Shown: positions 7,186-16,797, numbered from the stretch's first letter. The stretch: 64,000 nucleotides of DNA from Halomonas sp. (GCF_029263665.1 NZ_JAJUFQ010000003.1:186001-250000); one strand, 5' to 3'. Translations and numbers: made by a program. Notes: generated from the sequence alone by a model not told the origin.

Positions 7186-9197
7186 GGTTTGTCCGGCTGG
7201 TGCTTTCCGAGGGGGATCTCGTTCAGGAAGCTGCTCACGGCCTGAAATACCTGCATGTAGCGATGCTGTTCGAGGGCAGCGAAGCCGGGCAGGCGGCGGG
7301 CCTTGGCCTTGGTGAGGAGGGGGGAGGTAATGCCACACAGAAAACGTGTGGCCAAGGTGGCATTCAGTGCGCCAGAGGCTCCCGCTGCGGCCAGGGCGGT
7401 GGCAAGTTCATCAAGCCAGAGGCGCAGCTGATCGGTCTCCGGTAGTGGCGGTGGCGTGAGCTCGAGGAGCTGCACGGCGTCTCCGCGGCAGGCACTGCAA
7501 TGGCCGCATTGTTGTGGAGCCTGAGTGTCGCCGAACCACTGGGCAAGCCGGGCGCTGAGGCAATCCTGGGTCTCGAAAAGTTCGAGCATGGCGGCAAGCC
7601 GGCCAAGCTCCGCTTTGGCACGTTCTACACCATCCCGATAAAGGTATTCGGCAAGGGACCTGTCCTGAGCCCCCGGCATGGTACTGAAGTCTCGGGTGAT
7701 GACCTCGTACACTTCGGTCATCTGCTTGCTTTCCAGACTGATGAAACCTTTCTCGGCGAGATAGTCCAGTGCGCGGAGCACCCTCGGACGCGATATATCC
7801 AGGTCTCTCTCCTGGCCCAGCCGATCGAGTATTTCAAAGTCCAGGGTACGCCAGGTACGAGCTTGTGGTGCGGCATCGAAAATAGCCTGCAGGAATACAC
7901 CCCGCTCGCCGGGGAAGGCGGCAATCACGGATTCGGCCGATGTCTCCAGGCGCAGGCGGTACTCGGCAAAGTAGCTGTGACTCGGCCGCAGGATGCCGAG
8001 CAACTCGAGCTTTACCAGCAGCGTCTTGAGCGGTAGTGGGCGAATATCCGTGGCCTGGGACAGGGCATTGAGCGATAGCTCCCAACGTTGTCCCTGCGAT
8101 GGAATATCGTCCAGCAGCATCTGAATGCCGCTCAGGGGCGGGACGTCCCCGAGAACAAAGTTTTCCAGCACGGCCAGGTTTTCGCGGCCAGCCAGCATGA
8201 CGCATTCGGAGCGTTGGCCATCGCGTCCGGCTCGGCCGATTTCCTGACTGTAGTTCTCGATGGATTTAGGCAGGTCGAAATGCACGACATGGCGGATATC
8301 CGCTTTGTCGATGCCCATGCCGAAAGCGATGGTGGCGACGATACAACCTTGTTCGCCTGCCATGAACTGTGCTTGCAAGTTCTCGCGTTTCTCATGATCC
8401 AGGCCCGCATGGTAGGCCGAGGCAGAAATGCCGGCGGCCTGCAGATAGGCCGCCAGACGTTCGGCGCTTTGCTGCAAGGTGACATAGATGATGGTGCCGC
8501 CGCCATCTGTCTGGCGGTGCCTGAGCCATTCGACCAGGTAGCGAGGGCGCTGATCACTAGGCACCGGCGTCACACTGAGGTCGAGGTTGGGGCGATAGAA
8601 ACCGGTAGTCACGACATCCTCATGGCGAATGTCGAAACGCTGACACATATCATCGATGACTCTGGGTGTCGCCGTTGCGGTGAGCAGCAGGACTTGATCG
8701 ATGGCGAATTCTCGGCGGTAGCTCGGTAGCTTCAGGTAGTCGGGGCGGAAGTTATGGCCCCACTCGGAAATGCAGTGGGCTTCATCGACCACCAGCAGGG
8801 AAATCTGTACGCGGCGCAGGAATTCGCGGAAACGCTCATTCTTGAGGCGTTCCACCGATACCATCAGTACCTTCAACTGACCATCCAAGGCCGCGCGCAT
8901 GGTAGCGCTGGTGTCCTCTCGGTTCTGGGTGGAGTCGATGCTGGCCGCGGCGATGCCCTTGGCTTTCAGAGCATCGAGCTGATCGCGCATCAAGGCCAGC
9001 AGCGGCGAGATCACCAGGGTCAGATGGGGCAGATGCAAGGCGGGTAACTGGTAGCACAATGACTTGCCTGATCCCGTAGGAAAGATCGCTGCTGCAGAGC
9101 GTCCCTGGGTGACGGCCTCGATGACCGGGCGTTGTCCGGAACGAAACTCACGGTGGCCGAAAACCTCGGCCAGGGTCTGTTCGATAGCAGCAGGCAT
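7173..9197 (-). CDS. recQ: RecQ-family ATP-dependent DNA helicase
   Basis: Superfamily 2, 3'-to-5' DNA helicase of 674 aa acting in recombination and repair. Visible motifs are Walker A T-G-S-G-K-S (41-46), the DEAH box V-D-E-A-H-C near 136, the aromatic-rich loop after it, motif III L-T-A-T-A-T-P, and motif VI E-I-G-R-A-G-R-D-G. Zinc-binding cysteines lie near 545 and at 564-570 (C-G-H-C-S-A-C). The C-terminus beyond the zinc site is about 100 residues with no obvious HRDC motif, and the protein is longer than E. coli RecQ (609 aa). It may therefore be a paralogue rather than the housekeeping RecQ. It is divergent from the SMC-like operon. Confidence 0.85.
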   Translation of the reverse strand: MPAAIEQTLAEVFGHREFRSGQRPVIEAVTQGRSAAAIFPTGSGKSLCYQLPALHLPHLTLVISPLLALMRDQLDALKAKGIAAASIDSTQNREDTSATMRAALDGQLKVLMVSVERLKNERFREFLRRVQISLLVVDEAHCISEWGHNFRPDYLKLPSYRREFAIDQVLLLTATATPRVIDDMCQRFDIRHEDVVTTGFYRPNLDLSVTPVPSDQRPRYLVEWLRHRQTDGGGTIIYVTLQQSAERLAAYLQAAGISASAYHAGLDHEKRENLQAQFMAGEQGCIVATIAFGMGIDKADIRHVVHFDLPKSIENYSQEIGRAGRDGQRSECVMLAGRENLAVLENFVLGDVPPLSGIQMLLDDIPSQGQRWELSLNALSQATDIRPLPLKTLLVKLELLGILRPSHSYFAEYRLRLETSAESVIAAFPGERGVFLQAIFDAAPQARTWRTLDFEILDRLGQERDLDISRPRVLRALDYLAEKGFISLESKQMTEVYEVITRDFSTMPGAQDRSLAEYLYRDGVERAKAELGRLAAMLELFETQDCLSARLAQWFGDTQAPQQCGHCSACRGDAVQLLELTPPPLPETDQLRLWLDELATALAAAGASGALNATLATRFLCGITSPLLTKAKARRLPGFAALEQHRYMQVFQAVSSFLNEIPLGKHQPDKPYRS

Positions 9198-9432
9198 GAA
9201 GTCTCCCAGGGATACTGATGGAAGGGGGCGCGAGTCAAGGGCTGATGGGGCAAGGGCTGATGGAATGTAGCAGCCTACCGGGAAAGGAGGTTCGGTGCGA
9301 ATATCCGGTTTCTCGATGCTGTGCCTGACCGCTGGTATTGTTCAGATCATGACCCGCCCGGCCGAGCTTGGCATAATGACGATCCTTTTGCGTGCCGTGG
9401 GAAAGCATGGCGTTCGACATTCAGGATTCATT

Positions 9433-10851
9433 ATGACCGCATGGAGCAAGCTGCTCGTTGCCACGACTCGCTTGATTGACCTGCACGACAGTGCCCACGA
9501 ACCTGGCTCGCCTTTCGTTCAGGTCAGTCAGGAGAGTCGCCGTGGATTGCGTGATGGCTACTGGCTGGATCTCGGCTGTCTGTTGCTGGATTACCTGCTG
9601 GATGTGGATTTCGCCACCAATAGTGCCTTTGTGTCGCAGACGCGCTGTCTGGCCGCGTTGCGTGAGTATTATCCAGCGCTTTGCCACGATGATCTGAGCT
9701 TCGTGATCAACCTGCTCGCCACCCCCAGTGAACTCCACCTGCGCGATGAGGGCGAGGATATCGAGCGCGTACGGCGCAGTACCAAGCGTACGGCGCTGGT
9801 AGAGAAACAAGGGCAGACCGGGCAGGTGCGCCTGACGCCCAGTGGGCGTCAGGCCGTGACACTGGCCAGTGCCGTGGAGGATCTGCTGTATTCCGAATAC
9901 GATGCAGCCAAGGTGCTGGCAGCTTTGGCCAGGGATGACTTTGGTCGGGTACCGGACATCACCAATCAGATTCTGCTGGCCATTCGCGGGCTCACCCAGG
10001 AACTGCGGCGGGTCCGGGAAAACCCCACCCGTGAAGGCAAACTATCGGTATTGCTCGATAACGAACGCCATTACCACAATGCCTTGTCGAGCATTCAGCG
10101 CACCTTGCTGGATGCCCGGGCCCAACTGGCCAGCCCCGCGCTTGGCGAGCGTTTTGATGCCTGGTGCTCCAGCCAGGACGACGAATGGGATCTGCGTGTG
10201 CTGTCCAGCGCCATCGGCCGCGTGCTGACCGCCATTGAAAACCTGTCGCGGCGCTTGTCCGAACTGATCGCAGATATTGCCGAAGGGCGGGTACAGTCCA
10301 TGGGCGTGGTGGACTTCAGTGCGCTAGCGGCACAGATACTCCAGACACCGCTTCCCGAAAGGCTGGCCGAGCCAGTGGTCAAGCGCATGATGCCATTCTT
10401 TCAGGGAGTCGCCTTTCCCCGTGTCATGCCTTTGGTGCCATTGCTCGAGACGCGTCGTGCCGAATCCAGCCCTGTGGCTCTGGTGTATGACGAGGCAGGT
10501 GATGCACACCTGGAAGAAACGCAGTTGGCACGTTATCTCTCTGCCCGGGGCACAGAATTGCGCCAGCGGGTTGCCCAGGCGCCACTGTCGTTGCCCGATG
10601 CACTGTCTGAAGGCTGGCATCTGTGTGAGCTGGGGGATTGCCTGCCTCAGTTGATCAACACTTTTGTCGATACTGGTCTGTTGTCCGAGTCCCTGGTCGT
10701 GGGCGTCGAATACAAGCCCTTTCGTCTCACCCTGCCTGATGGCAGGGTGATCGATGGCCCCGTGACGCCGACGCTACGTCTGGCAAGCGACGGCATTGAC
10801 CACAACGCTGCCGAAGAGACTCTACCCCCCACCTCTGCCAAGGAAGTTTGA
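9433..10851 (+). CDS. Kleisin-like subunit of a condensin-type complex (MukF/MksF/JetA-like)
   Basis: Hypothetical protein of 472 aa, first gene of a tightly coupled three-gene operon ending in a giant SMC-like ATPase. The N-terminal 170 residues look winged-helix-like, with a segment G-Q-V-R-L-T-P-S-G-R-Q-A of the kind seen in MukF/JetA proteins. The rest is mainly helical and charged, including likely coiled coil at about 180-260. No catalytic motif is evident. The ATG at 9433 is preferred to an in-frame GTG at 9295 because the upstream residues do not resemble a protein start. By position and size this is the predicted kleisin bridging the SMC heads. The function is inferred from operon order (F-E-B) and weak similarity, not established. 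Confidence 0.6.
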   Translation: MTAWSKLLVATTRLIDLHDSAHEPGSPFVQVSQESRRGLRDGYWLDLGCLLLDYLLDVDFATNSAFVSQTRCLAALREYYPALCHDDLSFVINLLATPSELHLRDEGEDIERVRRSTKRTALVEKQGQTGQVRLTPSGRQAVTLASAVEDLLYSEYDAAKVLAALARDDFGRVPDITNQILLAIRGLTQELRRVRENPTREGKLSVLLDNERHYHNALSSIQRTLLDARAQLASPALGERFDAWCSSQDDEWDLRVLSSAIGRVLTAIENLSRRLSELIADIAEGRVQSMGVVDFSALAAQILQTPLPERLAEPVVKRMMPFFQGVAFPRVMPLVPLLETRRAESSPVALVYDEAGDAHLEETQLARYLSARGTELRQRVAQAPLSLPDALSEGWHLCELGDCLPQLINTFVDTGLLSESLVVGVEYKPFRLTLPDGRVIDGPVTPTLRLASDGIDHNAAEETLPPTSAKEV

Positions 10852-10853
10852 TC

Positions 10854-11753
10854 ATGAACATGACGGAAATGGGCGAGGTGGTCGCCTACCTGCTGCGTTA
10901 TCGTGCTGTTGAACGCCTGCCGTCGGGAGGGCGCAAGCGCCGGGCGGCGAGGGACGGTCAGCTGTCGGAGCGTGATGTCTGCGCTTTGATCGATGATGCC
11001 AGTGATCTCGAACGTGAGAACCTGAGGGATTTTCTTGCCGGGCAGGGCTTGCGGCTGAAGGCATTTGAATCCGGCGATTATCCCGGCATTGCACCGGGGT
11101 CTCGCTACTATGCCCTGCTGCCTGATCCAGACATGGACCAGCCGCCGTTGTATACCCGTGAACCGGTGTTCGACGCATTGCGCCTGCGCCAGGAAAGCCG
11201 CGCTGAGCTGGCGACATGGTATCTGCAGCTATGGCTGTTGATGCACACCCTGATGTACACCCGCTATAACCGAGCGCTGTCCGATGTCAGCCGCTACCAG
11301 GAAGCGACTTTCAGTGGTGCGGAGCTGCTCGATCTGCTGCGCGACCAGGTCGAGACATTGCGAAGCCTGGGCGATGCTGCCAATGAGGTCCAGCGTAGCC
11401 TGCTGGATGAGCGTGGTGAGGATCTCAGCCGGCGTGTGAGGGCCTTCATCGATTTGCATGTGAAAGCGGGATTTCTGGAGAGCCTGAGGGATGATGATCC
11501 ATTGGCTGGAGACGTCTGGCAGCAGACATTGCTGGGAGCCCTGGAGAGCGAACAGGTCGGTGTGCATCAGTTGGAGCACCTGCAGGCATTGGCCGATGGA
11601 CGATCCGTCGATGATGGCCGTGTTGCGGGCAGGGAAGACATGGCTGTGGATGATATGGGCCAGGGTGGTATGGACCAGAACGAGATCGACCAGAGCAACA
11701 TGGATCAGGACGCTGAAGGTCAGCGGGTAGTGAGTCGGGAGGTGACGCAATGA
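10854..11753 (+). CDS. KITE-like subunit of a condensin-type complex (MukE/MksE/JetB-like)
   Basis: Hypothetical protein of 299 aa whose ATG follows the kleisin-like stop by 2 bp, with AAGGAAG upstream. Its own stop overlaps the SMC ATG (ATGA), so the three are co-translated. The body (about 1-230) is helical and could hold the tandem winged helices of KITE proteins. The last 55 residues are low-complexity and acidic, with a repeated M-D-Q/I-D-Q/M-D-Q pattern (M-D-Q-N, I-D-Q-S, M-D-Q-D), probably a disordered tail that arose by slippage. The assignment rests on size, operon position and the neighbouring SMC gene. No KITE-specific motif could be verified by eye. Confidence 0.55.
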   Translation: MNMTEMGEVVAYLLRYRAVERLPSGGRKRRAARDGQLSERDVCALIDDASDLERENLRDFLAGQGLRLKAFESGDYPGIAPGSRYYALLPDPDMDQPPLYTREPVFDALRLRQESRAELATWYLQLWLLMHTLMYTRYNRALSDVSRYQEATFSGAELLDLLRDQVETLRSLGDAANEVQRSLLDERGEDLSRRVRAFIDLHVKAGFLESLRDDDPLAGDVWQQTLLGALESEQVGVHQLEHLQALADGRSVDDGRVAGREDMAVDDMGQGGMDQNEIDQSNMDQDAEGQRVVSREVTQ

Positions 11754-14700
11754 GTGTGATCAATCGCATCGAAGTCGCCAACCTGCTCAACAAGCATGGC
11801 GATGTATCATCGCCATGGGATGCCAAGATGCGCCATCTGATCCTTGATCTGCGTGGCCAGTCGAGTGCGGTCAGCATGGAAAACGGCTTCGGCAAGACGA
11901 CTCTGGCGGAAGCGCTGATTGGCCTCCTGTCACGCGATCGCACGCTGCTGTCACGAACCCGGCGCAAGTGTTCACCTTCCAGTGTGGAAGGGCGTGGCCG
12001 CAGTTGGTCGCACTTGCGTGTGGAGTTCCGCAGTCGCTCGGAGCAAGGTGGCCAGGAAGACCTGTTGGCCAGTGCCGGGGAAGAAGTTTCCGGCACTACC
12101 TTCGTGTTCGGCTTCTATGGTTACAGCGATGGCAGTGGTCTGTCCTTCTATCACTATGCCGGGCGTTTCGAAGACGTGCCGGTGCACCATCTGACCCAGG
12201 ATGCCAAGCTGGCGCTGTATTCCAATGCCGACGTGAAGCAGGCCATGGGCCGTCATGGGGTGCGCCTGACGCACAATCGCGATGAGTGGCTGGATGCCGT
12301 CAACGCGCATGTCTCACGCCGGGAGCTGGCCCAGTTGGCAGCCTTCCAGAAGGAAGGGGGGGCCGACAAGAGCCAGATCTTCAATGCGATCAAGCCTCGT
12401 GGTGGAGAGAAGCCTGACCAGGCCTTCTTCTTTGAAGTGCTGGCGCCGGAGATCCTGGCAGGCGCTACCCGGGGCGAGACGGATGAAGGCGAGGAACTGA
12501 TCGAGGAAGTCATTCTCAATTCCGGCACCAACATCACTGAATTGCGTCACCGTCTCGAGGATGCCGAGACGGACCAACGCCGTACGGAAGCCAAGGTGGT
12601 CTGCCTCGATGAAGTCCGGGCCCTGGGCATCTCTCTGATCGAGGAGCGTGCCAGTCTGGCGCGCCTGGATGATGGCCTGATGCTCAGCGAGCGCCTGCTG
12701 GCCGGCCAGGTACTCGCAGGCCTGCCAGGCATTCCACGCTTCCCTGATGGGAGTGCTGGTGAAGGGAGGGATAGCAAGAATGTGGTTGATAGCAAGGACG
12801 TCGTTGGCCTGGCATGGGTTCGGGGCGATACCGGGAGACCGCGAGTATCCGTGTGGCTGCTGGCTCGGCTCAGTCGTCAGTCGGAACGTCAGGTGCGCGA
12901 GGCCCTGAGCGAGCTCGGTGTGCGTCTGGATGCTCATCGCCAGTTGGTGCACCTGGCGGATGCCGAATGGCCCGCCAGTCGTGAACCGCATCATCTGGCC
13001 TTCGATGCCGCTCGTGCCTGGCTGGACGATAGCCATGCGTTTAGCGACGATGCCGCGCGTTATCGCGCCATCAAGCGTCTGGATGAGGCAGCCGAGGCCT
13101 TTGAATCCCTGGATGGCAATGTCTTCCGCGACGAAGTAGTCGCCGATGGGCTCTATCGCAATGAGTTGAAATCGGACATCCAGGCGCTGGAAGCCCGTAT
13201 CGAGTCCATGGACCAGGAGCGGGAAAGCCTGGCCTCCCGCCAGCGGGAGTTCGTCGATAATCAGAGTTTCTATACTCAGGCGTTGGCGGAAGGCCTGTTC
13301 AGCGAAGCCGAACTCAACGCACCTGAAGCGACGCTCGAGGCGGCCCAGCAGGAGCAGCAGCAAGTCCGCGATGCGCTTTCCCGCCACCTTGGACGCATTG
13401 GCGAGTATCGCCGCCTGGATGCAGATTACCGTGCTTTTTGTACGGCCAACCCCAATGTGGAACCGGCACAGCTGCTGGCCGAGAAAAGTGAGCGGCTCGA
13501 GGCCCTGGACGAGCGCCAGGCAGAGTTGCACGAACAGGTGCAGCAGTCGCGGGAAAGCCTGGAATCTGCCCGGCAGCAACATGAAGGCCTGATTTCCGAA
13601 CGTGCTCGACTCGAAGGTGAACTGGCACCACTGCGCGAGGGACAGTCCGCTTGGGAGGCCTATCAGCAGGCCTGGCCGGAGACTCCGGTAGAGGGATTGT
13701 GGGCCAGCCGCCAGGCGGCATTGTCCAAGCTCGAGGCAGAGGTGGAGCGCCTGGAGAACCGCCAGCAGACGGCTGGGCAGCTACGCAAGCGGCTGGTACC
13801 GTTGGCGGAGTCTGCTGAGTCATATCAGCAGGTGCATGGCGACGACGAGCCGGTGCATCTGCGTGATCGTCTCTATGCTCAGGCCCGGGAACTGGATGAT
13901 GAGCGCCACCGCCTGCAGCGTCAGGAAGAGCAGTGTCGCCAATTGCACGTTGCCCTGATGGCGTTTCGCCAGCAGCACGACGGCAGTCCTGAGGATTGGC
14001 TGGCCGAGGCTCGGGCAGGCTATCCGCGCCTGCTCGGCGAGCGTGAGGTGCTGGAGCAACGCATTGCGGCACGGGAAAGCTATCTGGAAACGCTGGCAGG
14101 GGACCCGCTTGCCCGCCAGGTTGCCGAGAGTGAAGCACAGCGCCGCCTGGAGGCTGAAGGCATCGTCTTTGCGCCCTTGCACCAGGTGTTGGCTGAACTG
14201 GCCGACAATGAGGCTTGTCGGCGTGACTGGTTGATACAGGCGGCAGGCCAGCTGTTTGCTCCGGTGGTCGTGGAAGATCAGGCCGATATGGCGGCCCGAT
14301 GCATGATCGAGCATGGCCTCAATGTGCCGGTTCTCAGCCGCGAACGTCTGGCGACCTGCCTGGCGCAGGGGCAGCCTCCGTTGGGTGCTATCTGTGGCGC
14401 AGAAACCTTGGCCGTCAAGGCTGCACTGAATCCTGAATATCTGGTCGAGCTGCGCAGTGAGACCCAGGCCCGCCTGGCCCAGGAGCAGGAAGAGCGCAAG
14501 CGGCTGGATGCTGACATTGCTCGGTTCGATCCACATGGTGAGGCATTCCTGCAAGCGCTGGCCGCTCGTCAGGCCGTGGCGGAAGATGTGGAAGGCGAGC
14601 TGGAACGCATTGATGTGCGCCTGGCGGAACTGGATGCTTCGGCAGCGCAACTGGCCCCGCGTATCAGCGAGGCAGCACTGCAGTTGATCGACGATTTTCA

Positions 14701-16747
14701 GCGTTACCTGACAGAAGGTGGTGACAAGGCTCTGCAGGAGGCCAGCGAAACGCTGGCGGAAGTGGATATCGAACTGGCTGCGTTGACCCCCAGACTACAA
14801 CAGGCCCGCGAAGAGTTCTCCACCCATGCCGACGCCTGGCTGGCTGCCGAGGCGTTCAAGGCGGCAGGTGGTGTGGAGCGGCTGGCCTCCATTGATCATC
14901 GTTTGCTGGAGCTCGGCGAACGTGAGGCAGCCGCAGCACAGCAACGTGCAACTGCCACCGAGCAGTGGGAACTGCTCAACCGCGAAAGTGAAGCGATCTC
15001 CGGTCAGCGTCAGGCAGTGTTCGACGATGGGGAGCGGGAGCACTTGGCCACCCTGGAACGTTATGTCGAGACAGGTGGCCCGGATTTCATGGCGACAGCG
15101 GAAGATGTTCAGGCCGAACTGGAAAGCACACTGCAACTGGCCCAACGCCGGGCCAGCCTGGATGCCAAACGCATTCGCGCCTATCTGGATGTACGTGACG
15201 AGAAGGGCGCGGGTACGATGCTGGCCTCACGCATTGCCCGGCTAAAGAAGGAACGCGATGAGCTCAATGCTGAGCGGCGCTCCAAAGGAACCGAATTGGT
15301 CAATGTGGAACGGCGGCTGGACGTCCAGCGCCAGGCCCTCAACCTTTGTGACGAGCTGGCCATTGCCTGGTTGACGACATTACGTGAGCTGTCTTCCGGC
15401 TGGCGCGAGCGTCTCCAGGGCGTGGATGGGCGTGGGTGTTCATGGCCTGCCGATCATCCCGATGTCGATGCACTCGATCAGGCGCTGGAGCAATGGTGGC
15501 AACTGGCGAGTGGCCAGCATCAGGATGACGGCGAAGATGGTGCCCATGAACTTAGGCTGGAAGGGCTCTCCCAGAGTGCCAGCCAGTTGCAGGATGGCTT
15601 GACCCGTCTTGGGCTGGGTGAGCGCGCCCGTGTACGCGAGCGTCAGACCAAAGAGGTCCAGGCGCTGGAGCAGCGCCTGGGCAGCGCGCTGGAGGAAGCG
15701 GCAAGTAGCCGCCTGTTCAACGAGACCGAGCGTGCCCGCCTGGGTGTCATCTCCGGACCGCAGTACAATTCCGGACTGCAGCGCGATTCCAGACTGCAGA
15801 ACAACGGCGCAGGCAATGCGGCCATCGAGCAACTGACAGCACTGCATGCTCAGTTGGCGTCGCAGTTGGGTACCCATCGTGAGCGGGTGGCCCATCTGCA
15901 GACTTCACGCCAGCATATCGAAGGCACTCTGGTCGAGCGTCTTGGCTCGATCATCAGCGATGCCGCCGGCAACCTGGATATCCTCAAGCGTGTTGCGCGC
16001 AAGGGAAGTGAACACTCTCGAGAAGGTGACACCCCGTCCGGGGCCTGGTTCGAAGTCAAGGCCGCCTTGATCGACAGCGATGCCCTGCGTGAGCTGATCA
16101 CTACGCTGCTGGCGGATATCGATGAGCATCAGGCGGCCATGAAGCGACGTGCCGAACGTGATGGCATTGCCCTGGAAGAAGGCGAACGCCTGCGGCGCGA
16201 TGATGATCTGCTTGGGCGTATTCGCCGGCGCATCTATCGTGGCCTGTTCAAGGATGTGGCCATCCGCCTGCGTCATCCCGCCATTCGTCCCCATGGGCGC
16301 CTGTTCTCCTTGAATGAGGCGATGTCCGAAGGACAGCGTGAAGCGGTGTCGTTGATGTGGCTGGTCAAGTTGTCCGAATTTGCCATCGAGCGTGAATTGC
16401 ACGAGCTACCTGGCCAGCGTCGTCGTGCCCGTGCCATGCGCGAAAGTGTCATCCTTCTTGATGGGCTGTTCTCCAAGCTGTCTCATCGACGCCTGATCCA
16501 GGACTCGCTGGAATCCCTGCGCAATACACGCGGCCGTTTCCAGATGATTGGCCTGATCCATAATCCCAACTATGAGAATGATCCCGAGATCTTCCCCACC
16601 TATCTGGTCGGCAGCGTGATCGGCGGGGGGCAGGGAGGACACGTGATGGTGCGAGATGGCAAGGCGATGGCACCGGAAGAGCAGGGCAGGAGTGTAGGCG
16701 AGGCCAGCTTGTTCGGCATTCATGTCACGGCAGCTGAGGTAACCTGA
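11750..16747 (+). CDS. Giant SMC-like ATPase of a condensin-type complex
   Basis: Protein of 1665 aa with SMC architecture. The N-terminal head has Walker A E-N-G-F-G-K-T-T (44-51). A long Glu/Gln/Arg/Leu-rich coiled coil runs to about residue 800. A globular, non-coiled hinge-like segment lies at about 800-900, at the molecule's midpoint, followed by a second coiled coil to about 1460. The C-terminal head has the ABC-signature-like L-N-E-A-M-S-E-G-Q-R-E-A (S1526-Q1529) and Walker B V-I-L-L-D-G (D1571). The residue after the Walker B aspartate is Gly1572, where SMC ATPases normally carry the catalytic Glu. It is longer than MukB (about 1490 aa) and much longer than MksB or JetC. Its ATG overlaps the preceding stop. 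No JetD/MksG-like gene follows. DNA loop extrusion or plasmid defence are possible roles; neither is shown. Confidence 0.7.
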   Translation: MSVINRIEVANLLNKHGDVSSPWDAKMRHLILDLRGQSSAVSMENGFGKTTLAEALIGLLSRDRTLLSRTRRKCSPSSVEGRGRSWSHLRVEFRSRSEQGGQEDLLASAGEEVSGTTFVFGFYGYSDGSGLSFYHYAGRFEDVPVHHLTQDAKLALYSNADVKQAMGRHGVRLTHNRDEWLDAVNAHVSRRELAQLAAFQKEGGADKSQIFNAIKPRGGEKPDQAFFFEVLAPEILAGATRGETDEGEELIEEVILNSGTNITELRHRLEDAETDQRRTEAKVVCLDEVRALGISLIEERASLARLDDGLMLSERLLAGQVLAGLPGIPRFPDGSAGEGRDSKNVVDSKDVVGLAWVRGDTGRPRVSVWLLARLSRQSERQVREALSELGVRLDAHRQLVHLADAEWPASREPHHLAFDAARAWLDDSHAFSDDAARYRAIKRLDEAAEAFESLDGNVFRDEVVADGLYRNELKSDIQALEARIESMDQERESLASRQREFVDNQSFYTQALAEGLFSEAELNAPEATLEAAQQEQQQVRDALSRHLGRIGEYRRLDADYRAFCTANPNVEPAQLLAEKSERLEALDERQAELHEQVQQSRESLESARQQHEGLISERARLEGELAPLREGQSAWEAYQQAWPETPVEGLWASRQAALSKLEAEVERLENRQQTAGQLRKRLVPLAESAESYQQVHGDDEPVHLRDRLYAQARELDDERHRLQRQEEQCRQLHVALMAFRQQHDGSPEDWLAEARAGYPRLLGEREVLEQRIAARESYLETLAGDPLARQVAESEAQRRLEAEGIVFAPLHQVLAELADNEACRRDWLIQAAGQLFAPVVVEDQADMAARCMIEHGLNVPVLSRERLATCLAQGQPPLGAICGAETLAVKAALNPEYLVELRSETQARLAQEQEERKRLDADIARFDPHGEAFLQALAARQAVAEDVEGELERIDVRLAELDASAAQLAPRISEAALQLIDDFQRYLTEGGDKALQEASETLAEVDIELAALTPRLQQAREEFSTHADAWLAAEAFKAAGGVERLASIDHRLLELGEREAAAAQQRATATEQWELLNRESEAISGQRQAVFDDGEREHLATLERYVETGGPDFMATAEDVQAELESTLQLAQRRASLDAKRIRAYLDVRDEKGAGTMLASRIARLKKERDELNAERRSKGTELVNVERRLDVQRQALNLCDELAIAWLTTLRELSSGWRERLQGVDGRGCSWPADHPDVDALDQALEQWWQLASGQHQDDGEDGAHELRLEGLSQSASQLQDGLTRLGLGERARVRERQTKEVQALEQRLGSALEEAASSRLFNETERARLGVISGPQYNSGLQRDSRLQNNGAGNAAIEQLTALHAQLASQLGTHRERVAHLQTSRQHIEGTLVERLGSIISDAAGNLDILKRVARKGSEHSREGDTPSGAWFEVKAALIDSDALRELITTLLADIDEHQAAMKRRAERDGIALEEGERLRRDDDLLGRIRRRIYRGLFKDVAIRLRHPAIRPHGRLFSLNEAMSEGQREAVSLMWLVKLSEFAIERELHELPGQRRRARAMRESVILLDGLFSKLSHRRLIQDSLESLRNTRGRFQMIGLIHNPNYENDPEIFPTYLVGSVIGGGQGGHVMVRDGKAMAPEEQGRSVGEASLFGIHVTAAEVT

Positions 16748-16757
16748 GCCCTGCATG

Positions 16758-16797
16758 TCGACCATGGCCAGTATCAGTTGATACTGGCCATGGTCGA
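16758..16797. terminator. Perfect 19-bp palindromic hairpin after the SMC operon
   Basis: A 40-nt exact inverted repeat: two 19-bp arms separated by gt, starting 10 bp after the SMC stop codon. The core ccatggccagtatca pairs exactly with tgatactggccatgg. There is no T tract, so it may act as a transcript stabiliser, a Rho-dependent stop or a protein-binding palindrome rather than a classical terminator. Confidence 0.6.

Noticed and set aside
12314..13582. Long minus-strand open frame (422 codons) opposite the giant ATPase
   Set aside because: It lies antisense to a continuous, well-structured coiled-coil coding frame; its composition is that of a complementary-strand shadow and it has no recognisable domain.
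9433..16747. Complete Wadjet (JetABCD) defence system
   Set aside because: No JetD-like gene is present: the next gene downstream is cfa on the opposite strand, and the upstream neighbour is a recQ-family helicase.
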